Positions 11,095-25,000 of a stretch of 64,000 bases of DNA are shown here, piece after piece. The notes under the pieces were generated by a model. That model worked only from the letters and a program-made list of their open reading frames with translations, had not been told where the DNA came from and did not search any database. The first letter of the stretch is position 1, and every line of letters begins with the position of its first letter. The stretch covers positions 15,022,001 to 15,086,000 of the forward strand of contig JBAIAC010000040.1 in the NCBI GenBank assembly GCA_037349315.1, in the 5' to 3' direction. The translations under genes and the position numbers were made by a program. This stretch comes from Chelydra serpentina (lineage: Eukaryota > Chordata > Testudines > Chelydridae).

Positions 11095-12080
11095 GAGTAC
11101 TGTATACTGAATTTTTGCCTATATGCTATAGCTTGCTTTGCAGTAAAAAAAAGTGTATCCCTCTTTGCTAAGAAAACACACATCCACATCTTATTATGTT
11201 TTTCCACCTAATGAGGGCTGTGTAGCTCCTGAATCAGAGCTTTTTCTATGAAGCAATGGAGGTTTTCCCTCCTTCCCTTCATGTTCAGTCTGCCTCTAGA
11301 GATGAGTAGAATGGCCAAAACTTGTTTTTGTTTTGGATTTACAAATTATTCCATTTTAAGCTTGCAGGTATGTAAAGGCCTCCATGAATCTTAACGGTCT
11401 TTAGATTTTTTGCAGGCTTGTTTTGGAGTCCATTCCATTAACAAAACCTCTGCATCCCACTAGCATAAAACACAAAGGAAATAGAAAAATCCACCTTGGA
11501 CTGATCTATGAGCTGTATGTATCCACAACCAAATGAAGATACGACAGGGAACTTACTGTTTCTAACCTAATAACCTGACCTGGAATTTTTCAGGCTGGGT
11601 GTCCGGCTCTTAGCAGGAATCCTGGCAAAAACTGCAAATGTAAGCCTCAGGCAGAGAAATGACTTGCTGACATGCTATGAATGCAACCTACTCTCCTCTG
11701 CGTAGGATGGACTGTATGTTACAGCCCGAACCATGGCATATTTCAGAATACACTCTGCTGCAAAATATCGTTTTAAAACATAGTGTACATTATTGTGAAA
11801 AAGCTCTTCAGCTGTAGCAACCTCACATACAGAGACATTTCTCACAAGACTTTAAAGTCTTGGAGTGCAAGTGCTAATTTGAATGGGATACTTCCTCTTA
11901 CTTAAATGGGAAGCAACTAGGCCACCTGCATGCATTGTTAACTAGATGTCCTTGAAGGTAAAATACTTGTTGTGGGGCAGCAGGGATGATTTCACCATGT
12001 AATCCTTAACACAGATGTAAGTAGCACAGCTCAATTTGCCACACATCATACAAGCACACACTTGAATAAATTGCACTTTC
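11095..12080. other. Gap between convergent TMEM120B and RHOF 3' ends
   Basis: No exon, RNA gene or clear repeat seen. Part of it may belong to a longer 3' UTR of either gene. Confidence 0.4.
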
Positions 12081-12081
12081 G

Positions 12082-12924
12082 TTTATTTTAAAATAAGTTT
12101 TGCTTGTATTGCACATTAGATCCTCTCTCCGGGTATCAAAATAGTGGCTGCTGTTACCTGCCAGAGGTAAAGCATTTAGCAAGATGCATCATATCTGCAC
12201 TGAGTGGCTTTCTGAGTAGACTATAATGAAGGATGTAAAACACTTTCTATTATCATAAATCCAATCTGAACAGACAGCACAACAGATTTCCAAACAGCTG
12301 CTTTACAAAGTGGACATTCTAATAAAGGTGCAGCAGAATATTACATGTACGTAGTTTGGGGCAGTTGCTTGAGGCTACTCTGAGAAGAATGGTTAATAGA
12401 GCTGTTGCTTTATTGATGAGTTCTAATTATAATTACAGAGAACTTTTGATTTTTATCCTCTCTGAATCTGCTCTGCTCTGATTTAACTTCACTCTTCCTT
12501 TGAGAGAAGTAGCCATTTCTATCCTTTCCATGTCAATTCAGTAGTGAACAAGACCAATAAATCAGAGCCAGAAGTACCAGCCCCTATGTGCTAGAATAAA
12601 ACTATGAGCAATAAAGACTGCCAGTCAAACTGTCAGTGTATAAATAAAAGAGAGTGGATTTGGAACCTGGCTGACAGTCATTTACAGTCAGGAACAGAAT
12701 CCAGATAGACATAGCCGTCTATCACAAACTCGGATTGATAAAGAGCTTTGAAATCTTCATATGAGGTGCAACAAAAGCACACTATTACAAAATCAAATTT
12801 TAAAAATAAAATCAAAGTAGGAATAAAAATGTACTAAAAAAAGACAAATTATAAAAATAAACTATTGGTAATACATGTATCAAGATTTTAACAAACTCTT
12901 CTATAGTCCCAGTAGTCTGGATCA
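12082..12924 (-). other. RHOF: RHOF 3' UTR (candidate extent)
   Basis: Lies directly after the RHOF stop on the minus strand. Possible AATAAA signals on the minus strand occur at 12409-12414 and 12082-12087. The far one gives a UTR of about 0.85 kb. The extent is inferred, not proven. Confidence 0.5.
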
Positions 12925-13089
12925 TCATAATATTGAACACCGTTTCCTCTTTTTTCGGCGCTTAGCTTTTTTCATGGCATTCAGTGCAATGTTTGTTGCT
13001 TCTTTAAAAACATCCTCTATGTTTTCTCGACACTTGGCTGAGCACTCCAGATAAGCTTGTGCCTTCATCTGCTGACAAGTTGCTTCACC
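12925..13089 (-). CDS. RHOF: RHOF exon 5 (G5 motif, polybasic tail, CSIL)
   Basis: Acceptor ttctcctag, then 54 codons and [23 protein letters not shown] leads to the basic run and CSIL. Its frame closes exactly at the CAAX box. Confidence 0.95.
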   Translation of the reverse strand, partial: GEATCQQMKAQAYLECSAKCRENIEDVFKEATNIALNAMKKAKRRKKRKRCSIL

Positions 13090-16000
13090 CTAGGAGAAAG
13101 GAAGGTAAACGTAAGTGTTCTTGGAGTTACAGTGGGAAGAAGTGAATAATTCTGAAGAGATCTTTATACAATGGGGTCAGGCAAAATAAGGCAGATGCTT
13201 TTGTTTGTAGAGTTAAGGAATAAGTGGTATTTAGTCCTAAGCACGATTGTAAAACACATTTAATAATGATAAATTAATGGGCTCCACTTAGAACAACTTT
13301 ATTGATTTTTAAAAGTTTAATCTAAAAGCTAGCTTGGGAAGTGCAATGGTAGTGGAGACTCCTTGGTGTAGGCTTTGCCTACTTTGTGTGTTACAGCCCA
13401 ACTTTTTTCAAGTTTAGGTTCTAAAGTGAACCTCCAAAACCCATACTTGAATGCTCAAATTAGCAATAAGGCGTGTATCCTGTCGATCAGGACCCATATT
13501 TGAAAATTGGGTACACAGCATGATCTTCCGACAGTACAATCAAATTGACCTGACCACAATTTTACATAAAACTTCTCCACTTTCAGATGTCAGCAGACTC
13601 CAGAGGTGGATGATCAGTGTTTGAATCCCAAACTCAGTTCTTGCCATTAGAAACATCTTGTGTTGCATGAGGGGCCCCTTCTGCTTGAGCCAGGAACAGT
13701 GTGGATGAGTTTCAGAAGACGACTCAACCAGAAGGATGGGTCAGTTTTAGGTAGGGCATTCAATAAGGAGGAGGAAATGGAGCATAAGAGAGACAAAATC
13801 CTGAAGCACCCAAAAGAAGCTTCTTACTAACAGCCATAAGAATTCTGTATATTATTTACATTTCTAACTGCTGGTATATGCCTGTTATCCATTTCGTGAT
13901 TGACCTCTATCTGGAAATGTATACTGTATCTATATATGTCAGAGGAGCCTGTGAAGAATCCACTGGGACTGAAGCTAGGGTATTTAGGGACCAATGCAGC
14001 AGTTCCATATCTTGAGCTGAAGGAAGATCTCTCCCATAGGAACATCTGAATGCTACTGTATAACGTTTTAGTTTGCCACATTTTTGTAAAGGGTCTGAAA
14101 AGTTTGTGAACTAAGGGCTTGTCGTCACTACCAGGATAAGTCGACCTAAGTTACTGCATACTGAATAACGTAGCTGGAGTCGACGTAGCTTAGGTCAACT
14201 TATCCCGGTGTCTTCACTACGCTGCGTCGATGGGAGATGCTCTCCCATCGACTTACCTTAATCTTCTTAGGGAGCTGATCAACTGGAGAGCGCTCTGAGT
14301 CCCGCTAAATCGACCCCTGCTGCATTGATTGCAGGAGTGTTGATCTCCCTGGAGTGAAGACCAGCCCTCAGTCTTTTTAAGCCATACTGACAGATTTTCT
14401 TAGAAAGGAGCTTTCATAAATGTCTACAATTTCTTGTGGAAATAACAGTATCAAGGCTCCTGGCAGCACCTGAGCTGAACTAAATAACAAAATATCACAT
14501 GCCTGACACTGGTGAAGAGAGTCACTCAATGCAATGGAGACAGTATGCAGAATTTCACAAGGTGATAGACATTTTCGTTTCTGACTGACTGGAAATAACA
14601 CCGTAATTTCTGACACTGATGCAGCAATAGTTCCTTTTTTAATATTGCAAAATTTTGGTACACGTCAAGCTGTTGCCCAAACTTGTATACAGAATACTCC
14701 CAGGTCACTGAGACAGCAGCAAAATTTAATGGGAGGGATGATCGTATGTTATAGGAAAGAACAGGGAGGCAGCAGACGTAGGTTCTAGCTTCATTTCTGT
14801 AGAAGCTTCCTGTGCAATAAGGAACAAGTCACTCCACCACTGACTTAATTATCCCCATCTGTAAAGTGGGGATAGCGATACTTGCCTACATAACATGGGT
14901 GTTGTGAGGCTTGGTTAATGTTTGTAAAGTGGTGCTTGAATGGTAAATTTTGCATCAATAAGCAACAGTAACTTTTGAGGTGAGATGCTCCTTTTTGTGT
15001 CAAGATTTTCATGCCAGTGCTTACTATTCATGAGTAATAATACCATATTACAGGAAATGTGCTTATCGCTCATGCAAAGGACAGAACTCTTAAATGCAAT
15101 CATCTTTACCTGGTTATATGTGATTGGTTCCTGCTCAGAAGACATGAGCTTACGTAAATGTTCTTTGTCCTTTCGAAGGTCTGTTTTGCAGCCGATAAGT
15201 ATTAGAGGGACTCCCCGGCAGAAATGACTTACTTCAGGATACCACTGATGGTGGAAAATGAAACATTTAGGTAAGCTTTAAAAAAAAATCAAAATGACAA
15301 TGCCCAGGAACAAAATCAGCATTCAATTTAAACAAAATTGTAGAAAGTATCCAGTGCTAGGAACGGGGTAGGATATTACTTGTTTAAGTGAGTATTTATA
15401 GATATACCACAACCTGACCTGTAAATATGTGGGGCCTCTCCTTTCCTTAAAGTACTCAGAGGTAAATTGTGTTCTGCTCATGGAGGGCTAACTGCATGGG
15501 CCTTCCTATAGCTCAGTGGTCCTCAACTTGTGGGACGCTTGCAGCCCAATCAGCACACAGCTGCAGCCCATGTGACATTCTAAAGGCCATACAGGTAGTA
15601 TTGGATGTGGCCCACAGAACACACTGGTACATAGATTGAAAACCACTGCTATGTCTCCTACGTTGTGTTTTAGGGCATGAGTGAAGATTGAGATAGAGAG
15701 CAGTTTGGAAAATCTGGCAGTTTCTTTAGGACATGAACTTGCATTCCTTGCACACCCAAAATTTGTATCCTGGGCAACAAAATGTTGCTATTGACTTAAA
15801 GAAAGCAGGATTAGCCCCATAACGAGCACGCTTTCAATACAATAGCCAATTGAAGTAATTTTTTCTGAGAGCTGAGCAGCTGCTGCATCTAGACAGATTA
15901 TTTTACTATTTACATAATGAAAGCACCTAAAAGCCCCAATCAACATCAGATATTGTACAATCATATAGGTAAGATATGGTCCCTGCCCCCAAAGAGCTCA

Positions 16001-19000
16001 CTTACACTAGTGTAAATCCCGAATAAATCCTCTAAAATCAGGTACAAGATCAGAATCCAGACCAGTCTGTCTTAGTTTCATTGATCTGGTTTTAGTCTTA
16101 AGCTTTCACTTTGGAGTATCACAAAGACTGAGCAGAAATACTAAATTCAAAGATATAAAGAGGTGCCTACCTCTGTCTCACCTGTACCCAATACCATACA
16201 TCACTAATTTTAGAATCAAATTCACCTCCATTACACTCAAACCTAGTGTTATCTCACTGTTACTGATTTCAGAATTGCTTAGAAAACATTGTAAACTTCC
16301 AAACCCTTTAAAGGAGTGAAGGGCTAATCCATCATATATTCTGAAACAGATGGAGTGGTATGCTGCTTAGAGAGATTAGTGAGACGCTGACAGCTATTAT
16401 ACTGAGAGGGGTTTTTGTTTGTTTGTTTCACTCTTCAATGTTAAATACCATCTTAAAAATTTTGAAAATAAGACTTTTGTTCTAATTTATACAGATACAC
16501 AGACTATGGCAGCAAGAACAGCTGCACACACTGACAGTGTTGCTGAAGACTCAGAGTGAAAACCAAGAGTGTGGAACACTTTAAAAAAAAAATGTAAAAA
16601 ATACGATTTATTTTTAAGTGCATGCTGGAACTGTGGATTTTAACTAACAAAAAGATTTATGATCCAGAGGACATTCTCCATCAGAGTACAATCATTTTCA
16701 GGTGCTGTAGGTCACATTTTGAGCCTTAAGTATGCAATAGTCTCCCTTTACAGATCTTTAGGCGGAAACATCTAATCAATCACAGAACTGAAACTAAGTT
16801 TAGTAAAAAATGTCTCTCATAGTAACTCCAGCAAGGGGATTGACCTTGAACTTTCTGCTTTCTGGATCTGGGGTCCCAGTCAACCTTGCAGCAGGGGGTC
16901 ATAAATAGGATTACTGGTTGTTAAAAGCCAGGTGTAAGAGTTCTTTGGGGCAAATAATAATAGAACAAAAATATATGAATAAAAAGAGAGGGAGAGAAGA
17001 CAAGCTTTATGAGAGATACTTCTGGAGAATTAGATTTTGGTCTTCTGGTTTCTCTGTATTTTTTTATATTGTATTGAAACTAAGAGGGCCATAAACCCAA
17101 TCCCAAAATCTGAACACCCATAAATGTTGGAGAAACTCGTATCCAGATCTCAGCATTGTGTCACAGGCCCATTGCTAGATGTGTGGTGATAAATGAACAG
17201 TGCATTTATTAGTTATAATCTTAAGGAGTGGGGCTGCCAAAAGCATGGTTGCAAATCAGTCATTGTCACCCATCTAGCATAGTACATTTAACATGAATGA
17301 GCCAAGTAACTATGAGGTCTCTTACCTTAATTAAAACGTTATCATAGCTAGTAGGGTTCATAACATCATAACAAATTAAGACCATGTTTGTATTCTGGTA
17401 TGAAAGTGGTCGTAGCCGATCATAATCCTCCTGCCCTGAAACAGAGAGAAAAAAGTGATAATGCTTTGGATAAAAGAAACCTCATTCTTTACAATATTAC
17501 AATACAGATATTTTAAAATGCATTCCCATTGCCTGTGGCATCAGTCTTGTCTTAAAAACAGTAATTATATATATAGTAAACATTTTTAATAAATCATTGG
17601 CCTTAATAGGATGAGTTCCTTGTTTGAAAATGTATAAGAAGATATGTTTAAGAGCATCAACTTGATAGTAAAAAGGTCTATAAAAATTGAGTCTTTGTGA
17701 AATCTCACTTTGAAGCAAAAGGATTTTTTTTCTAAATGTTCAATATTTTGGAACTTGATACTAAGCAGGACACAAATCCATATGCTGCAGGATCTGAAAC
17801 ATGACGGCTGGATTGTCATTCACTAGCAGAGAGACAAATGCATGAGTCTAGATTGGTAGCTTATTACTGATTAAAAACTGTGGAATTTGCAAGGGTCTTG
17901 TTGACATACAGGGTTCAGTGGAGGGCGGGAAACATATGCTACGTTCACATCTGGCAAAAAGTAGGTAATAAGGCTTAAATAACAAATTCCCCTCTCTTAC
18001 CACCATCAGAGAACGGAGAGAGGTAATGAGCATGACAACTGCCACCCCTCAGATGGATTGCGATCCATTAGTGAGCACACAGCCTCACAAAGCTACACGG
18101 CGCAGCATGCCCAATTCGAAAAAGTACTACCAGCTGCTAGCTGATTTTACAAGATACACTGCAGCATGAGCCAGTCTTAACTGATCTCTGAAATGGGGCT
18201 TAACAGAGCTGCTGATGCCTCCTGGAAATGTTTCCTTTTAGGAATAATTTGATATGTGGGGAATGCATTTTACTATTCACACACATTTACATGAGAAAAC
18301 TGGTCTACTTATTTCCCTGTATTTATGACATACCAGTCACTTTCAAACCAGAGCATTGTGATGTCACACAGAGCAAGCGTCTGGAGGTGGCCAATCAGCA
18401 CTAGAGGCAGTTGCACTAAGAAATCAAAGATCCTGTGTCATCAAAGGCCAATATTTCAATAGGATGTTTTTCAAAGTTTTCCAGAAGGTACCAGCGGATG
18501 TTTAAGAAGACAGCGAAGACTTTGATGACCCCTTGAGTGCTGCCCCATGTGTCAGGTATGTCAGCAGGAAGTTTTGACTTTCCAAGAAGTGAGTCAGGGA
18601 TGCCAATCCTTTTTGCATTATTATTTCCATATATTTCCTGAGCACCATGTGTGCCTGATACTATACAAAAACACAGAGGCAATTCCTGCCCAAAGGAGAT
18701 CACAAATAAAATCTTTGCATCAGCATTATGTATAGCGTACCCTCTAACCATTATCTCAAAATACTTTCTAATACAGAGCTGTTGTATCATGGTATTCAAC
18801 ACAAAGCCCTGCACTTCTTATTGTACTCAAAATGCTTGACTCCAAAGTATGGTGCTATCACGAAGGGCATGGATACAAAAAGAACAGTATCGCTACAGCG
18901 CATTCAAATCTTTCACCTGAATATTTAACCGCTGCTAGTAACAGGATTCCCTACTAAATAACTCATTATTCAGCTTGCCACAACTATTTGCATAAAGGGA

Positions 19001-22000
19001 TGGTGATGGTGAGGACCCAGTTCTACCTGGTACCAAGAGCCCTTAATTTCAGTGGAGCTAAGAGCATTTAGTATTTCAGAGAAGATACTCCAAAACAGGG
19101 CAGAATTGGGCCCTTAAACTTTTAATCCCAAAATAAGACCATTAAGGAATTTATTGTGCTCTGTAGTGTTTATATAACATGCAACAACTGTATTTCTAAT
19201 CCTTCTCATTTTCTGAAATCCACCTAGTTGTTTGCACCAGATTTACCACTTTTTTTTTTTTTGGTAATGTAATGCTTTGCTTAGGTGATTATCTAAAGTT
19301 GTATTAAATTTCAGGAGGAAAAAAATGAGAGAGAAATTAGTTGTAAAGCAATACGGCTGGGATGTGTGTGTTTGTACATGTGCTTCTTTCATTCACGTTT
19401 ATTACTCTTACCCTCCACAAAGGCAACTTTATGAAATCAAGCTATCCTCTAGCAGCTAGTTATAAAATTACCAACAGTACCACTTCAGCCTCTCAACTCA
19501 TTTGCTGCTACTTTGCCATAAAACTTGTGATTGGTGAAGCAGATTGATGGATGTTCTGTTTTACGAAGTCATGATGACCTGGCCCAAGTTGGAACAGAGC
19601 AAAAACACTTAGTCTGACGAACATGCCAGGGATCTCAAAAGAGCTGCTTTTGATGGTGTAAATGAAACTGATGTGCCATAATGAAAAACAGAACAGATAG
19701 ATGTGACATCAATTGGCTTCGTCGTCAAAGTTGAGGGTGGGTTGAGAAGAACCAGGTATTTATTTTTAAATTGTAGACTAAGATAACCAGATAAAGACAT
19801 GAGGAAATCTAGATTTACAGAGGGATAACATGTTTTTTCTTACGTATTTCATACATCTCAGGAATGGCAAAAACAGAGCATAGCAAAAGCTAAAATACCC
19901 ATATCATGCTGGGAAGGCTAGAAAGGACATGGTTTATGGAAATATAACACGATCTGATTCCAGGGAGTGCTTGTTTCTCTTCACCTCTGCCAAAATTAAC
20001 AGCTACAGAGTTGTTCTTAAAAATAGTTATGGGTTATAACTTTAGCAGGCTGAAACTGATCTTCTTAAACAACATTGGAAGAAGGACACTTTCAAGTTCT
20101 CTCTATTGCAAATATACATACTTTAGCACTTATGTTGTGGTAGATGAATAGTGCAACAGGAAATGTTTGCCTGTATGTGAAATCCTATTGTCTGAGCTAC
20201 TGTGCTTTCTCTTTTTTGTAAAAAGCAAAACAACAAAACCTGTGTGAAAGAAGGAATGATGGAACTAAGGGTTTGTTTATATTATATTCGCAGGATGCGA
20301 CTGCAGTTTGAGTAGACATACCTGAGCTAGGTTGAAGCTGTAGCAGTGTGTGCTTCAGCACAGAGTAGCCCCATAAACAGTTGCCCAGGGTTCTCAGTGG
20401 GCTTGTACAGGTTTAGCTTGGGTATGTCTACTCAAGCTGTAACCACACTCTATGAGTAGAGTATAGACATACCTGAAATGTTTTAGCGTTTAATTGCCAT
20501 ATGGTAAGTAAGCTGCTGGATGACTTCCATCCCCAGCTTCCAGAACAAGTGTGAGGGAAAGGGTTGGGCCACAGAGCCCTCTGGGAGGGGCAGCAACCCA
20601 AATCAATACCTAGCTAATAGAGAGCACCATATTACCCAGAGTGACCAATCAAAAGAAACTATATCTGGGAGGCAGAGGGGCTCAGGCTCAGGAAAGATCC
20701 CGTGTGTGCGGCAGGTTGAAGGCAGCAGCCTGAAAGCTGGCTGCAGAAGGGATTCATGCCAACATCTTCCTGACATCACCAATGGAGACATCTTGGTTTA
20801 GTGATTACATCATCAGACCCCTTGGTGCTGCAAGGCCCAGTAATTCCACATTTGAAATATTTTGTCAGACAACAATATGACTTTGCATCCTGAATAACAT
20901 TTTTTAAATATTACGGAAATGTGAATTAACCAAACCCTGCCCCTCCAACAATGACATTTTAGGAACAGGAAAAGGACATCCAACTAAACCAATGTGCTTC
21001 ATCCAACTCTGGATGGCAGATTCCACTTTCAGTCAATCCCCTTTCATTCCTTGGTCCTCCTACTGAGATGGTCAACAAAAGGACTAATTAAATGTCAGTT
21101 GTGGTGGTGGTCTGTGTAATATGGACAACTGTCTTCTAGAAAGTGGAGTAAAATCTCTTAATTTAGGCCAATGAATAACAATCAGATGATTGTGAATCTC
21201 TACCTGTTTGCGATGCCCCAGGTTTGACAGGAAGCTATTACATTAAATAACATTTTGAGAGACTGGACCATGGTGCCTTAATTAACCTGGGTCCAGTTAG
21301 ATCCAAAAAATAAGCTATACATGCCTTTCTTCTTGCCCTCAAACACAGTGATGAGAATTGTCAAAATCGCAGAAGCATCAAATTCTCATCATCCTGTCAC
21401 ACACACAAAAATCCAAAACCTTATCAAAGACTTGCCCTTTCACAGCTTTCACCATTGCATCCGGATGATGACATGCAAGAAGAGCTGTGTGAGAACACCC
21501 TTTTCTTGGTAAGGTTACTCAGGCTGTGGTCAGAATTTTTCTTCACTGGATTTAAAACAAAAATTCTGAAAGAGGAGATAAAACAAAGTTGCAGGACTGA
21601 ACAGAAGGGGCCACAGCTCACACACAACCTTTGATTACCTGCGTTCAGTCTCAGTTTTAATTCTCTTCTCTCTGTTGTGTTGTCAAAAGTGGTGTATGAA
21701 AATTTCATTACAGTTCTTTTTTAATAATATATGTTTTTCTTTCAAAATTTTCAAACTTTCTCTTCCCACAGTATTGTAAAATAATTGCTATTTAGCATTA
21801 ATTTCCTGCATCTTTGTGCCTTTAACAAGCTGCCTGCACAGCCCTTCATTTGGTACAGCTAATTTCACGAGACGCTTAATTCCTTGCCAAAGACCACATT
21901 GCTTGCCCCTTCGCCAGAAATGGCAACTAGCCCATGCTGTCACAACTTGGCCTTAAGAAAAGGTGGGGCTGCAGTCTGATGGGGAAGAGGAAGAGAGGTG

Positions 22001-25000
22001 GAAATTAGGCCATGAGTTGCACCTCTCTCCAGTCTCACTGCCAGAAGGGAAAATTGGGCTAGTCTGAGTTTCTCAGCCTGCATGAGGCCCTAAGCAGCTT
22101 GGATTGCTTTCATATAATACCCGCCCTGCACTCTGCATGGAGAGAGAAATAAAATTTTCTCTTGCGTCCAAGATCCTTGGGAATATATCATGATACTTGC
22201 AATCATCTTAATGACCATTGAATAACTACAACAAAGCACAATAGGTTCCTACAAATGAACTACAGTGTTTCTCTATTCTATAACATGCTATCTATGCAAA
22301 GAGGAACACCTAAGATTCTTAGACCAGCTCTCAGAGAACATGACTTTAAGGTGTTAAACTCCTGTAACAGATAGTTATACAATATTCACCCACAACAGGT
22401 GTTTCTTCCAAACCCATCAATTCATGTCTAGATTCTGTCCTGAAGCATGAAAGCGTATGTCTCTTATAAATTGAAATCCTAGCTGGTGTTACTGTAACTT
22501 TTATTTAAATAAATAGGATTCTTTTTTAATCTAAGCTCATTTCTTCATTCGTTTCTTGCGGCGGTGAGTTCCATGAATTAATTATACATTGTCTGATAAA
22601 CAGAAATATTTTATCAGTTTTAAATTTATTGCCTGTGTGCGTCATAATAATGTTGAAAAAGTGTAAACCATCAGTGTAATGGACTTTACACTTATTTTTA
22701 GATGTTTCCAAATATTTTAGCTAGCAGCACTTTGCATATTTACTACTAGAGTATAGTCTCTGGATAGAAAAGGTCCCTTGGGACTACAATTGACAGACAA
22801 AGGGAAAATATTTATGTAAAGCTAAATGTCAATGGCGTCCTATGAACTGACCAGCAGGAGAGCTCCTCTCTCTGGGTATGTCTAGGAGGCAGCTGAAGAT
22901 GGGATTGCCACAGGAGTAGGCACAAATGTGCCAGCTTTAGTGTAGCTCGCGTGATGAAAAACAGCAGTGAAGATAGGGCTGCCTGAGCTGTACAAGCTCC
23001 CCTGGGGCTCTGGGTACACACTTGCATTGCAAGCACATGCCACCACGGCTTCACTGCTCTATTTAGCTGCGGTCGCTAGATTGGAGTTAGTACAGATATG
23101 CCTATCTGAGCTGCAATCTCATCTCTGAATGCAATGTAGACATACCCTTAGTAGCACTATCAATTGCCACCAGCTGCCAGGCTGGAAAGGAGATTATTCT
23201 CAATCTTCATGTATTTAGGATCCTGCATATCACTTCACAGGTCATGCCAACATGCTGCCTCAAATTAGGTATAGTGCCTATTAAAATGGACATTTCAGTC
23301 ACATAACTGAGAACTCCTAGAGTTAAAGAAAAATTCTGAATTAGCTTTTGTTTAGTGTGTGGTATGTTAGCTAAGACTATACTTTCAGAACTCCGTTTAG
23401 GAAACTTGGGGAAACTTACTTTCTTCCTGGCAGAGATGAATCAAAAATTAAATATGACACAATATTTACAGCCTTACATTTTTTCCCAGGAGGGCCCTGT
23501 GGTGGTTTCAGGGTACCCAGGACTGAGAGTCACCTTGTTACCCCCCGGCTCTAGCATGAGGGAGTCTTACTTGTGCTTGGCTGGGTGTCAGCTCCCTACC
23601 TCCACCAGCCTGTGAGCCACTCAATCTCCTCTGTGCACTCCCACCCTTTACTTTGTTTTGCAGGTTAACAATATGTGCACCCCAGGCTCTAAGTCCCTTT
23701 GAAGCATTCCCCTGTGACATCCAGCCCCTGACACTGCTTACTCACAGCACTACCAAGTCCACTGTTCCAAAGGAACAATATACCCACCAGCTTGTATGAG
23801 CCAGCTCAGGATCACACCATTTAGATATACTGATAGTGAAAAAAAAAAAAAAGTGTTTATCATTAAAGACTAAAGATTCAGGAGATAGTGAGTAAGGATA
23901 TTGTAAACAAATGGTTACATATAAAACAAAATCATAACATGCTTTCTAGAGACTAAACTTCATTAGAAAGGACATTCATCTGACAGTTAAGTTTCGCACC
24001 CCCAAAATATTTTATAGCATCTTCAACCAAGGTTGGCTGAGATCCCATGTTCATGAATGTAAATGCACTGCCCATTTACTTCCTAGGTGTAGGATAATGG
24101 GGTGTCTTTTTTGCCTCATAAATATGCCCCCAAAGTTCATTGGCTTTGTACACAGTCCAGATAACCACCCAAGACTTATTTTTCCTGTGTGCTGCTTCCC
24201 TGTTGACTTCAGATCTCCTTGCTAACTTCTGACTTTGTATGTAGATGATCATCCATTGCATTAGCTTACAATGCTTAATTTACATCCTGACAGAGACAGA
24301 CACTTCTTACGTCCTGTCCGGAGGAAACTCTGTTTTCACTTCTGCCTTGATACAGACTTTCAAAACATATTTTCAGTATATATACACATAGCCCCTTACA
24401 TAGCATCTGTACATATATTTCACAATGATATTGATGACCAGTGTGACCCTGCTCTTCATTTAAGATCTCACATTACATTATCGGATGAACTAGAATGTAC
24501 ATGCCAAAAGCAAGATATTCTTGTAACCTCGTTGCCAGTTGCCATTAATGGGTTCTTGGGTCACAGGCCCCCTTCCTCTCTGTCCCCTTTGGAATCCTGA
24601 AAGTCATTCTCTCTCACACACTTTTCTAAACTCCTCATCAGAAGGTTTTGGATCTTAGTGGCAACCATCTTTGTGGTCTCGTAGGACTGGAAGGACTCCA
24701 TCTACAGATTGTCAATGTCACTTTTTAATCAGCCACAGCGAGCAGTGTGTGTGACAAAAGGCATTACCTCCCCTCCCATGAGTCCCTCTGGAGCGGAATA
24801 CACTCTTTTACCTATCCTCCTGAGATGGCAGTAGAGGGAGAGACCAGCATCAGAAATTAAACCCAGATCTCCTGAATTACAACATAAAGCATCACCACCA
24901 GTGAATTGTAATTCTTTACATGCTAAGTGAACTGAGTTAATTTCTCTCTCAATTCCTTTACCTCACTTTACAGTGAGGAATTTTAATTGAAAAAGCAGAT

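Noticed and set aside
18416..18814. 132-codon minus-strand frame in RHOF intron 2
   Set aside because: No domain, no splice context and no resemblance to a known family. Likely chance.
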